A stretch of DNA of 44,612 bases. Origin: Streptomyces longispororuber. GTDB lineage: Bacteria; Actinomycetota; Actinomycetes; Streptomycetales; Streptomycetaceae. Numbering within the stretch: the first letter of the stretch is position 1; each line of letters opens with the position of its first letter. A program made the translations under genes and the position numbers. Below are positions 1 to 7,214 of this stretch, piece after piece. The notes beneath the pieces were generated by a model. The model did no database searches and was not told the origin of the DNA. It saw only the letters and a program-made list of their open reading frames with translations. The DNA is taken from assembly GCF_014656095.1 (NCBI RefSeq), contig NZ_BNBT01000060.1, positions 1-44,612 on the forward strand. The letters run 5' to 3'.

Positions 1-388
1 GGCGGGGCGGCGGGGCGGTGTCGCCGGGGCCGCGCGCCAGCACCTCGCCCACGGTGCGCAGGTGGTCCCGCAGCGCCGCCACGTCGGCGACGGCCACCGC
101 GTGCTCGGCCAGGAACCGCTCGTCGCCGCGCGCGGACGGGGGCACGGGGGCGCCGGTCAGCGCCAGCATCAGCGCGTCGTCGGCGTAGTCGGTGCCGTCG
201 GCGTAGTCGGTGCCGTCGGCGTAGTCGGTGCCGTCGGCGTAGTCGGTGCCGTCGGTGTCGTGCCGGTCGGCGGGGCCGCCGGGCGCACCGGGCGGGCCGG
301 GTGTGCCGGGTGTGCCGGGCCGGTCCTCCCCGTCGTACGGGTCGTGCGGGTCGTACGGGCCATGCCGGTCGTCGTGCGCCACGGTCAC
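1..388 (-). CDS. Hypothetical protein coupled to the ECF sigma factor (C-terminus cut by window edge)
   Basis: This open frame starts at a GTG (388-386) that overlaps the sigma factor stop by 4 bases (GTGA) and stays open to the left edge, about 129 codons. The N-terminus is hydrophilic and of low complexity: Asp/His/Tyr/Pro-rich, then Pro-Gly repeats, then four tandem Y-A-D-G-T-D-like hexapeptides (about 165-250 on DNA). A more ordinary helical stretch follows (DDALMLALTGAP, then FLAEHAVAVADVAALRDHL). No Cys/His zinc-binding motif or membrane segment is visible in the part present. Being coupled behind an ECF sigma gene is typical of an anti-sigma factor or sigma-associated regulator, so that role is inferred from position only. 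The decisive C-terminal half lies outside the window. Confidence 0.7.
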   Translation of the reverse strand, partial: MTVAHDDRHGPYDPHDPYDGEDRPGTPGTPGPPGAPGGPADRHDTDGTDYADGTDYADGTDYADGTDYADDALMLALTGAPVPPSARGDERFLAEHAVAVADVAALRDHLRTVGEVLARGPGDTAPPPR

Positions 389-912
389 ACCACCTCTCCC
401 TCGTGCAGCCGCGTGCGCAGCATCCGTACGGCCGTGTGGAGGCGGCTCTTGACCGTGCCCTCCGGGATGCCGAGCTCGGCGGCGATGTCCCGTACCGGCA
501 GGTCGGCGTAGAACCGCAGGACGACGACCTGCCGCTGGCTGTCCGGCAGTTCGTCCAGGCCCTGTGCCACGGCCAGCGACAGGACGCGGGACTCGGCGCC
601 GTCCTCCTCGGGCCGCTCGGGGCGCAGCGCGGCCAGCCGCTCGCCGAGGCGCTCCTGGCGGCGGCGCGCCCGGTGCCAGTCCATGGCCCAGTTCGAGGCG
701 ACGACCGCCGCCCAGGCCGCCACGTCGCGCGGCGCCCCCTCCCCCTTCGCCGCCCGCTCCAGGAGCCGCAGCCTGACCTGCTGGACGCCGTCCTGGAGGT
801 CGCCGTACGGCACGCCGCCGAGCGACAGGACGGCCCGCACCCGGTCCTCCTGGGCCGGGTCGAGCGGGTCGGCCGCGTCGCGCGCCCCCTGGCGCGGTCT
901 TCTGCGCAGCAA
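385..912 (-). CDS. ECF (sigma-70 family, SigE-like) RNA polymerase sigma factor
   Basis: This 175-residue protein directs RNA polymerase to alternative promoters. A region 2-like part lies at about residues 35-95 (DLQDGVQQVRLRLLE, then WAAVVASNWAMDWHRARRR). Region 4 lies at about 115-170, with the usual ELPDSQRQVVVLRFYADLP and IPEGTVKSRLHTAVRMLR helix-turn-helix. The length is normal for a minimal ECF sigma and there is no C-terminal extension. I chose the TTG at 912 because an AGGAGGGG sequence lies about 8 bases upstream; no better in-frame start follows before region 2. The next gene overlaps its stop, suggesting coupled expression with its regulator. It is divergent from asd. The signal sensed is unknown. 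Confidence 0.88.
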   Translation of the reverse strand: MLRRRPRQGARDAADPLDPAQEDRVRAVLSLGGVPYGDLQDGVQQVRLRLLERAAKGEGAPRDVAAWAAVVASNWAMDWHRARRRQERLGERLAALRPERPEEDGAESRVLSLAVAQGLDELPDSQRQVVVLRFYADLPVRDIAAELGIPEGTVKSRLHTAVRMLRTRLHEGEVV

Positions 913-937
913 AGCCCCTCCCCTCCTGCGTTTCCCC

Positions 938-966
938 TACGACGCGGGAGCGCGCCGAAACGTTCG
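938..966 (-). promoter_or_regulatory. Candidate ECF-type promoter of the sigma factor gene
   Basis: On the minus strand, CGAAC (966-962) is followed after 17 bases by CGTC (944-941). This resembles the GGAAC-N16/17-CGTC layout of ECF promoters. It lies 25-55 bases before the TTG start and would fit autoregulation. The -35 differs at its first base from the usual GGAAC, and this is a by-eye match. The rest of the 913-1243 gap holds nothing else I can name; the asd promoter must lie here too. Confidence 0.35.
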
Positions 967-1243
967 CCGGGAGCGGGATCGGACCTCCTCCCGCGCCGAA
1001 GAGGCGTACGTCACACCGGTGCCGAAACCGAGACGATGCTCACGCGCCGTGGCCGTGCGGAAGGCCGAAAACCGCCGTATGCCGGGGAGGCGGCCCGGCC
1101 GGGGCCGCGCCCGGCGTCTCATCTGCTGGTCACGGGCGCTGTCCCGGCCTGGTCGAGCACGTATCGAATTGGACAGGCGCCCCCGGGTCCCGCGCATCAT
1201 GGGGAGGCTGAAAGCCAGCCGAGGACGGACACAGGGAGTCGCC

Positions 1244-2257
1244 GTGAAGGTCGGAATCGTCGGAGCCACCGGTCAGGTCGGCACGGTCATGCGCAAGATC
1301 CTGGTCGAGCGGGACTTCCCGGTCGACGAGCTGCGCCTGTTCGCCTCGGCCCGCTCGGCCGGGACGGTGATCGACGGCGTGACCGTCGAGGACGCCTCGG
1401 CGGCCGACTACACGGGCCTGGACATCGTGCTGTTCTCGGCGGGCGGCTCCACCTCCAAGGCCCTGGCGGAGAAGGTCGCCGCGCAGGGCGCCGTGGTGAT
1501 CGACAACTCCTCGGCCTGGCGCCGCCACCCCGAGGTGCCGCTCGTCGTCTCCGAGGTGAACCCGCACGCGGTGGCCGACCGCCCCAAGGGCATCATCGCC
1601 AACCCGAACTGCACGACCATGGCCGCGATGCCCGTCCTGAAGCCGCTGCACGCGGAGGCCGGGCTGACCTCCCTGGTCGTCGCCACGTACCAGGCGGTGT
1701 CCGGTTCGGGTCTCGCCGGGGTCGAGGAGCTCTTCGGGCAGATCGAGAAGGTCGGCGCGGACGCCCCGAAGCTGACCCACGACGGCTCGGCCGTGGAGTT
1801 CCCGGCGCCGGACAAGTACGTCGCGCCCATCGCGTACAACGTGCTGCCGATGGCGGGGTCCGTCGTCGACGACGGGCTGAACGAGACCGACGAGGAGCAG
1901 AAGCTCCGGCACGAGTCCCGCAAGATCCTGGAGATCCCCGGCCTGAAGGTCGCCGGCACCTGTGTGCGCGTGCCCGTCTTCACCGGGCACTCCCTCCAGA
2001 TCAACGCCCGCTTCGAGCGGCCGATCAGCCCCGAGCGGGCCCTGGAGCTGCTCTCCGGCGCGCCGGGCGTCGTCGTCACGGACGTGCCGACGCCGCTGGT
2101 GGCCGCCGGGCGCGACGAGTCCTTCGTCGGGCGGATCCGCCGCGACGAGACCGTCGAGAACGGGCTCTCCCTCTTCGTCTCCGGGGACAACCTGCGCAAG
2201 GGCGCTGCGCTGAACGCTGTGCAGATCGCTGAGCTGGTGGCCAAGGCCTTGGCCTGA
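1244..2257 (+). CDS. asd: Aspartate-semialdehyde dehydrogenase
   Basis: This enzyme makes L-aspartate-4-semialdehyde from aspartyl phosphate using NADPH. That is the branch point to lysine/diaminopimelate, threonine and methionine. The protein is 337 residues, the normal family length. It starts at GTG 1244 with AGGGAG 5 bases upstream; upstream in-frame starts would add a non-homologous basic tail. Visible features are the NADP-binding GATGQVG near residue 7, the catalytic Cys123 in NPNCTT, and the active-site His249 in VPVFTGHS. Aspartokinase, its frequent partner, is not adjacent downstream; upstream is the divergent sigma gene. A GC-rich hairpin follows the stop codon. Confidence 0.96.
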   Translation: MKVGIVGATGQVGTVMRKILVERDFPVDELRLFASARSAGTVIDGVTVEDASAADYTGLDIVLFSAGGSTSKALAEKVAAQGAVVIDNSSAWRRHPEVPLVVSEVNPHAVADRPKGIIANPNCTTMAAMPVLKPLHAEAGLTSLVVATYQAVSGSGLAGVEELFGQIEKVGADAPKLTHDGSAVEFPAPDKYVAPIAYNVLPMAGSVVDDGLNETDEEQKLRHESRKILEIPGLKVAGTCVRVPVFTGHSLQINARFERPISPERALELLSGAPGVVVTDVPTPLVAAGRDESFVGRIRRDETVENGLSLFVSGDNLRKGAALNAVQIAELVAKALA

Positions 2258-2281
2258 GGCCGGCCGGGCGAGCGGTCCCCG

Positions 2282-2304
2282 GGGCGGGGGCCTGGCCCCC
2301 GCCC
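2282..2304 (+). terminator. Hairpin after asd
   Basis: GGGCGGGGG (2282-2290) pairs with CCCCCGCCC (2296-2304) around a 5-base centre, 25 bases after the asd stop. There is no clear T-tract, as is common for Streptomyces terminators. The repeat array begins just after it. Confidence 0.6.
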
Positions 2305-2320
2305 GCCCTCATCGCCGCTC

Positions 2321-2715
2321 CGCGGCTCGTCCTCAAACGCCGGACGGGCTGCATTCCCCCCTCCGCCCGCTCGTGCCTTTCCAGGCGCGGGCGGGCGGGG
2401 GCGATTTCGCGGCGCGGCCACGCTCCCGTGCGGCCCTTGACGCCGCTTCGCGGCTCGTCCTCAAGCGCCGGACGGGCTGAATTCTTCCCGCTTGCGCCTT
2501 TCCAGGTGGGCGGGGGCGATTCCGCGGCGCGGCCACCCTCCCGTGCGGCTCTTAACGCCGCTTCGCGGCTCGTCCTCAAACGCCGGACGGGCTGAATTCT
2601 TCCCGCTTGTGCCTTTCCAGGTGCGGGTGGGCGGGGGCGATTTCGCGGCGCGGCCACCCTCCCGTGCGGCCCTTGACGCCGCTTCGCGGCTCGTCCTCAA
2701 ACGCCGGACGGGCTG
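2321..2715 (-). repeat. Four-copy imperfect tandem array of a dispersed intergenic repeat
   Basis: A 31-base core (minus-strand sense CAGCCCGTCCGGCGTTTGAG followed by GACGAGCCGCG) occurs at 2321-2351, 2449-2479, 2564-2594 and 2685-2715, with spacings of 128, 115 and 121 bases. The intervening DNA is also repeated (a GCCTTTCCAGG segment and a GGCGCGGCCAC.CTCCCGTGCGG segment). The same core occurs near 20.6 kb and 33.0 kb in this window. The array fills almost the whole 2258-2740 gap. No gene with plausible codon usage was found in it. Confidence 0.85.
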
Positions 2716-2740
2716 AATTCCCCGCTTCGCGTGCTCGTGT

Positions 2741-2998
2741 TCAAGCGTCGGGTGGGCTTGTGCCTGCCCCCGGCTCAGGAGGGTCGTGGGTGATCAGGTC
2801 GCCCGGCTGGCAGTGCAGGGCCTCGCAGATGCGGGACAGGGTCGAGAAGCGGATGGCCTTGGCGCGGCCGTTCTTGAGGATGGACAGGTTGACGACGGTG
2901 ATGCCCACCTGGGCGGACAGTTCGGTCAGCGTCATGCCGCGCTCGGCCAGGAGCCGGTCGAGGTGGACGCGGATCCCGTGGACTTCCTCTTCGGGCAT
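2741..2998 (-). CDS. Small XRE/Cro-type helix-turn-helix regulator (YozG-like)
   Basis: This is an 85-residue DNA-binding protein. The N-terminal two thirds is a Cro/C1-type HTH: a scaffold helix (VHLDRLLAERGMTLTELSAQ), then VGITVVNLSILKNGRAKAI with the recognition helix, then FSTLSRICEALHCQPGDLI. The last 15 residues are Pro/Gly-rich. Its ATG shares one base with the stop of the upstream DUF2975 gene (TGATG), so the two are translationally coupled. DUF2975 membrane proteins are often paired with exactly this kind of short XRE protein. It probably binds the palindromes ahead of the pair (3590-3647), which is inference. Confidence 0.9.
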   Translation of the reverse strand: MPEEEVHGIRVHLDRLLAERGMTLTELSAQVGITVVNLSILKNGRAKAIRFSTLSRICEALHCQPGDLITHDPPEPGAGTSPPDA

Positions 2999-3582
2999 CA
3001 GATGGTCCCTTCGAGGTCCTCCCGCATGCGTACGCCCTCACGCATGATCTTCCCCATCACCACCGCGGCGAGGCCGGCGAGGACGGGCATCATCGACCCG
3101 TCGACCGTCGGCCCGGAGCCCACGATCGGCGCCATGCTCCCGACGAGCCAGGAGTGCGACCACCCTGCGACGAGGCCGGTGAGGACCGTGCCCGCCGCGA
3201 CGAACCAGCCCAGGACGGTCAGCCGTCGCGCCACGGCCTCGGTGAACGGCCCCTGCCGCACCACGGCGTCCAGCAGCCGGGAGAAGAGCAGCAGGGCCAG
3301 GGAGCCGAACAGCAGCCACGGCAGTTGCCCCCCGAGGTCGGCGGCGCGCTGCCCCACCGAGGGGCTGTCCTGGCAGAGGCGCGCGGCGCTGCTGGCCGCC
3401 TCGACGCCCTTGCCGACCGGCAGGCCGCCCTCCAGCGAGGCGTTGCGCCAGAAGCCGGTCTCCACACAGACGGCCCCGTCGTCGGCCATGTGCGTGATCC
3501 CCGTGCCGACGAAGGCCAGCCCGAGCAGCGCCGCCAGCACCAAGGTCACCGAGGCCAGGGCCCTCGTGAGTCGCGTGTTCAT
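2998..3582 (-). CDS. DUF2975 membrane protein
   Basis: This 194-residue protein has about four membrane segments: residues 8-28 (ALASVTLVLAALLGLAFVG), about 88-106 (LPWLLFGSLALLLFSRLL), about 123-143 (LTVLGWFVAAGTVLTGLVAGW) and about 164-180. A larger extracytoplasmic loop between the first two carries two Cys residues that could form a disulfide. The order (TM, loop, then PFTEAVARRLTVLGW) is characteristic of DUF2975. Its molecular role is not known to me. It is the first gene of a two-gene operon with the XRE regulator, preceded by an AT-rich nested palindrome at 3590-3647. Confidence 0.85.
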   Translation of the reverse strand: MNTRLTRALASVTLVLAALLGLAFVGTGITHMADDGAVCVETGFWRNASLEGGLPVGKGVEAASSAARLCQDSPSVGQRAADLGGQLPWLLFGSLALLLFSRLLDAVVRQGPFTEAVARRLTVLGWFVAAGTVLTGLVAGWSHSWLVGSMAPIVGSGPTVDGSMMPVLAGLAAVVMGKIMREGVRMREDLEGTI

Positions 3583-3589
3583 CGTCTAC

Positions 3590-3647
3590 GTCCTATCGAT
3601 TTTCGATATGCATGGAGCGCGAGGAGCATATCGTTATTCGATAGGAC
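3590..3647 (-). promoter_or_regulatory. Nested palindromic operator/promoter region of the DUF2975-XRE operon
   Basis: Two 22-base arms (3590-3611 and 3626-3647) are inverted copies matching at 19 of 22 positions. Each arm is itself an inverted repeat: TATCGATTTTCGATA at 3594-3608 (perfect 6+6) and TATCGTTATTCGATA at 3629-3643. The half-operators are 35 bases centre to centre. The block is AT-rich against its surroundings and ends just before the DUF2975 start at 3582. This looks like two cooperative operator sites, probably autoregulatory for the coupled XRE protein. Confidence 0.7.
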
Positions 3648-3732
3648 GGGGTCAACAGGCAACGGGGGCGGGGCGGAGGTCGACGTCGGGAAACCGCCAG
3701 CCCGGGGGCGGGTTCCTCGGAAAAGTGGCCCT

Positions 3733-4266
3733 ATGACCACTGCGACCACGGCAGTCACTGCCTATGTCCCCCGCCCCATCCACCCCGCCGTCCTCAAGGA
3801 GCTCCGCGACACGGACGACGCGGGCCGCGCCTGCGAGCCGTTCGTGGACGAGGAGGGCGGCGACCCGCTCCGCTGCTGCCTCCGCCCGGTCCGTCCGGGC
3901 GAGCGCGTCGCCCTGGTCTCGTACGCGCCGCTGCGCCGCTGGGCGGCGGCGACCGGAGCGCGCCCGGGCGCCTACGACGAGCAGGGCCCCGTGTTCATCC
4001 ACGCGGACCCCTGCGACGGCCCCGCCGAGGCGGCCGGCGCCACGTACCCCTTCGCCCGCCCCGGGGCCCTGCGCACCCTGCGCCGCTACGACGCCCGGGG
4101 CCGCATCGTCGGCGGCCGGCTCCTGGAGATCCCCGAGGACACCACGGCGGGCTTCGACGCGGCCCTTGCGGAGGCCTTCGCCGACCCCGGGGTCGGCCAG
4201 GTGCACGTGCGCGCCGTGGAGTACGGCTGCTTCCACTTCGTGGTGTACCGCCCCGAGGGCGCGTGA
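3733..4266 (+). CDS. DUF1203 family protein
   Basis: This is a 177-residue soluble protein. It shows the DUF1203 pattern: CRCCL-like start of the core (DPLRCCLRPV), then GERVALVSYAPL, GPVFIHADPC, the YDARGRIVGGRLL segment and a C-terminal VHVRAVEYGCFHFVVYRPE. Family members are about 150-170 residues and no biochemical function is known to me. The ATG at 3733 is the first start after the divergent operator region. No strong Shine-Dalgarno is seen (GGAAAAGTGG 5-14 bases before). Its stop lies 19 bases from the convergent LysR stop. Confidence 0.88.
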   Translation: MTTATTAVTAYVPRPIHPAVLKELRDTDDAGRACEPFVDEEGGDPLRCCLRPVRPGERVALVSYAPLRRWAAATGARPGAYDEQGPVFIHADPCDGPAEAAGATYPFARPGALRTLRRYDARGRIVGGRLLEIPEDTTAGFDAALAEAFADPGVGQVHVRAVEYGCFHFVVYRPEGA

Positions 4267-4285
4267 CCGAGCCGGGTGCGGGCCG

Positions 4286-5173
4286 TCAGGCCGCCGCGTC
4301 GGCCACGGCCGTGGCGTCCGCCACCGCCCGCGCGAAGGCCCGTACCCGCTCCGTCTCCCCGTCCCGGTGCCAGACCGTCCCGAGGACCGAGTCCGGCAGG
4401 CCGCGCACCGGTACGAAGACGACGTCCTCGCGGCCGTGGTACGAGGCCGTCGGCCGGCACAGCAGCATCGCGCCCCGGCCGGCCGCCACCAGCGTGAGGC
4501 CCTCCTGGAGGGTGCGCACGGCCGGGGCGGGCACGGGCGAGGGGGCGTGCGCCTCGCGCCAGTAGGCGGGGGCGGGCGCCGCCGCCGCGACGAGCGGCAC
4601 CTCCCGCAGCTCGGCCGCGCCGACCGCCGCGCGCTTCGCGAAGGGATGGCGTACGGACACGGCGACCGTCTGCGGCTCCCGGGAGAACAGCGGGCCGAGG
4701 ACGAGGTCCGGCTCGGCCACCGGGAGCAGCACGATCGCCGCGTCCACGTCGCCCGCGCGCACCGCCCCGAAGGGGTCGGCGAAGGGCACCTCCGCGATCT
4801 CCGTGACGCACGCCGGGTGCCGCTTCTGGAACGTGGTGATGGCCTCCATGAGCCGCGCGTCCGCCGTCCCCTGGAACCCGATGCGCAGCCGCCCCTCCAC
4901 CCCGCGCGCCGCGCCCTTCGCGCGGTCCACCACGGCGGCCAACTCGTCGTACGCCGGACGTAGTTCCGCACGGAAACGCTCCCCGAGGGGGGTCAGCCGG
5001 ACCCGGCGGCTAGTACGCTCCACGAGCCGAGCGCCGATCCGCTGTTCCAGCGCGGCGAGTAGCTGGCTCACCCGGCTCTGGGAGACGTACAGCCGCTCGC
5101 CGGCCCGCCCGAAGTGCAGCTCCTCGGCCAGCGCGAGAAAGCACTCCAGCTCCCGTATCTCCACCCCGCCCAT
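4286..5173 (-). CDS. LysR family transcriptional regulator divergent from the MFS exporter
   Basis: This 295-residue protein has an N-terminal winged HTH (residues about 4-63: IRELECFLALAEELHFGRAG, then VSQSRVSQLLAALEQRIG and RRVRLTPLGERF). An effector-binding domain follows from about residue 92 (LRIGFQGTADARLMEAI). The ATG at 5173 gives a standard LysR N-terminus; the frame stays open upstream only because the 15-bp repeat array is stop-free. It probably controls the divergent MFS gene across a 281-base gap. The effector is unknown. Confidence 0.92.
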   Translation of the reverse strand: MGGVEIRELECFLALAEELHFGRAGERLYVSQSRVSQLLAALEQRIGARLVERTSRRVRLTPLGERFRAELRPAYDELAAVVDRAKGAARGVEGRLRIGFQGTADARLMEAITTFQKRHPACVTEIAEVPFADPFGAVRAGDVDAAIVLLPVAEPDLVLGPLFSREPQTVAVSVRHPFAKRAAVGAAELREVPLVAAAAPAPAYWREAHAPSPVPAPAVRTLQEGLTLVAAGRGAMLLCRPTASYHGREDVVFVPVRGLPDSVLGTVWHRDGETERVRAFARAVADATAVADAAA

Positions 5174-5243
5174 ATTCCCGCCGCTCCCGCCCTCGACTGT
5201 CCACGCCACGGAACTCTCCGCCCCACGGAACACTCCGCCCCGG

Positions 5244-5393
5244 GTCGACGCGACCCGGGTCGATGCGGGTCTGCCCGACGCGCCCCAGGTCGACGTGGCC
5301 CGGATCGACGCGGGTCTGCTCGACGTGACCCGGATCGACGTGATCCGGATCGACGTGATCCGGATCGACGTGATCCGGATCGATGAGTCCCGC
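5244..5393. repeat. Ten-unit 15-bp tandem repeat between lysR and the MFS gene
   Basis: Ten consecutive 15-base units run from 5244 to 5393 with consensus RTCGACGTGACCCGG. Units 7-9 (5334-5378) are identical (ATCGACGTGATCCGG) and earlier units are diverged. The late units create three 10-base palindromes GATCCGGATC at 5342-5351, 5357-5366 and 5372-5381, each 15 bases apart. The array sits where LysR-type operators and the divergent promoters should be. Because 15 is a multiple of three, it also reads as pentapeptide repeats in several frames. Confidence 0.85.
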
Positions 5394-5454
5394 TCATTCA
5401 AGGATGAGATCTTCGGCGTTGTTCCCGGTCGGGGGGCGGGCGTTCGCTTGTGCC

Positions 5455-6645
5455 ATGGAAACGCCCATGGAAACCCTGTCCCCTCCCCACGTGGACGCGC
5501 GACAGCGGTCGGTGCCGCTGTCCGTCGTCGCCCTCGCCGCCGCCACGTTCTCCGTCGTCACCACGGAGATGCTGCCCGTCGGCCTGCTCACCTCGCTCGC
5601 CTCGGGGCTCGGCGTCTCCGCCGGGACCGCGGGGCTCACCGTCACCCTGCCGGGTGTGGTCGCGGCGCTCGCCGCGCTGCTGCTGCCCGTCGCGGTGCGC
5701 GGGACGGACCGCCGGACCGTCCTGTGCGGGCTGATGCTGCTGCTCGGCGCCGCGAACCTGCTCTCCGCGCTCGCGCCCTCCTTCGCGGTGCTGCTGGCCG
5801 CGCGGCTCGTCGTCGGCCTGTGCATCGGCGGCGTCTGGGCCGTGGCGGCCTCGCTGGCGGTGCGCCTGGTGCGGGCCGAGGCCGTCGGCCGGGCCACCTC
5901 CGTGGTCTTCAGCGGCATAGCCGTGGCGTCCGTGCTCGGCGTGCCCGCGGGCACGTTCCTCGGCGAACTCGCGGGCTGGCGGTGGGCCTTCGGCGCGGTG
6001 GCCGGACTCGGCATCGCCGTCGCCGCGCTGCTCGCCGCCGTACTGCCGCCGCTGCCGCCGAGCGAGCCGGTGCGCCTCGGGACCTTCCCCGGCCTCCTCC
6101 GGCTGCCCCGGCTGCGCACCGGCCTGGTCGCCGTGGCGCTCCTCGTCGTCGGCCACTTCGCCGCCTACACCTATGTCCGCCCGGTCCTGGAGCGGGTGCC
6201 GGACGTCGGCGCGGGCCTGATCAGCACGCTCCTGCTGTGCTACGGCGTGGCGGGCGTCGCGGGGAACTTCCTGAGCGGCACCTCCGCCGCCCGCGACCCG
6301 CGCCGCGCGCTGCTGTTCATCTCCGCGGCCCTCGCCGCCGTCGTCCTGCTCCTGGTCCCCGCGGGCGCCTCGCTCCCGGTCTCGGTGGCCCTGCTCGTCG
6401 CCTGGGGCCTCGCGTACGGGGGCGTCTCCGTCTCCTCGCAGAACTGGGTGATGGCCGCCGCGCCCGAGGCCCGCGAGGCCGCGTCCGCGCTGTTCGCCGG
6501 GATCTTCAACCTGGCGATCGCCGTGGGCGCCCTGGCCGGCGGCCGCGTCGCCGACGCGTACGGCACCTCGTACGCCCTCTGGCTGGGCGGAGGCCTCGCC
6601 GCACTGGCCCTGGCCGTGGTGGCAACGGCCCGGCCCACCCGCTAG
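5455..6645 (+). CDS. MFS transporter, AraJ-like sugar/drug efflux type
   Basis: This is a 396-residue inner-membrane protein with about 12 hydrophobic segments. The first begins at about residue 22 (SVVALAAATFSVVTTEMLPVG). The TTEMLPVGLLTSLASGL motif and the later GFC-like VVGLCIGGVWAVAASLAVRL are typical of the AraJ/SotB/Cmr-like 12-TM efflux group. The region after the sixth segment is a short cytoplasmic loop (PPSEPVRLGTFPGLLRLPRLR). I chose ATG 5455; a second in-frame ATG at 5467 is equally possible because the G-rich ribosome-binding candidate is distant. It exports a small molecule, with substrate not deducible. It is likely regulated by the divergent LysR. Confidence 0.9.
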   Translation: METPMETLSPPHVDARQRSVPLSVVALAAATFSVVTTEMLPVGLLTSLASGLGVSAGTAGLTVTLPGVVAALAALLLPVAVRGTDRRTVLCGLMLLLGAANLLSALAPSFAVLLAARLVVGLCIGGVWAVAASLAVRLVRAEAVGRATSVVFSGIAVASVLGVPAGTFLGELAGWRWAFGAVAGLGIAVAALLAAVLPPLPPSEPVRLGTFPGLLRLPRLRTGLVAVALLVVGHFAAYTYVRPVLERVPDVGAGLISTLLLCYGVAGVAGNFLSGTSAARDPRRALLFISAALAAVVLLLVPAGASLPVSVALLVAWGLAYGGVSVSSQNWVMAAAPEAREAASALFAGIFNLAIAVGALAGGRVADAYGTSYALWLGGGLAALALAVVATARPTR

Positions 6646-7214
6646 CTACGCGCTCCGACCCCCGGCCCGCGGGACCCCGCCGATCCGCGACGATCAGCTC
6701 GGACACGTCCCCGACCCGGCCGAGGCCTCGCGCACCGGGGATTACGCGGGGCGAAGGGGGAGTTAGGGCTTGCGGTGTACGGCCAACTAGGCGGGGTCCC
6801 GCGTGGATTGGGGCTTACGCCCGTCGGAGGGGCTCCCGGCACGGCGCTGGCCGTCACCCCGTCGGGCCGGTTGCTCCGACGGCGGAGACGGCTACCGCCA
6901 CTGGGTCGGGGGCGGGTGGGTGGGAGCAGACCCGTGGGGGGGGCACTGCGCCCTGGGTGCGGGGCGGGTGTGGGTGAGCCCGCGGTGGGCGCCGCGCGCC
7001 GGGTGGGTGGGCGGGCGGGTGGGAGCAGGCCCGCGGGTACCGGATGGGCTCAGGGGCAGGCCTGCGGGCGCGCGCCTGCGTACGGGGCGGGTGGGTGGGA
7101 GCAGACCCGCAGGGGGCACCGTGCCCTGCGTACAGGCCACGCTGCAGCAGGCCCGAAGCCGCGGCCAGGCTCAAAAGCACGCCCCCCAAAGCCACGGCCA
7201 GGCTCAGCACGGGG
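6646..7214. repeat. Gene-free gap with G-quadruplex tracts and a thrice-repeated GC element
   Basis: No gene with coherent codon use was found in this 569-base gap. A 24-base element (GGCGGGTGGGTGGGAGCAGA then CCCG) occurs at 6911-6934 and, identically, at 7086-7109; a variant is at 7010-7033. Two G-quadruplex motifs are on the plus strand: 6908-6924 (GGGGGCGGGTGGGTGGG) and 7001-7023 (six GGG runs separated by single T or C). The end of the gap (7150-7214) has no recognisable terminator for either convergent gene. Confidence 0.7.

Noticed and set aside
2321..2715. CRISPR array or attachment sites
   Set aside because: The sequence between cores is also repeated and no integrase or cas gene is present. 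The same core is dispersed elsewhere in the window.
5174..5401. N-terminal extension of the LysR regulator through the 15-bp repeats
   Set aside because: The frame is open only because the repeat lacks stops. The upstream start is a TTG without a ribosome-binding site, and the ATG at 5173 gives the standard LysR N-terminus.
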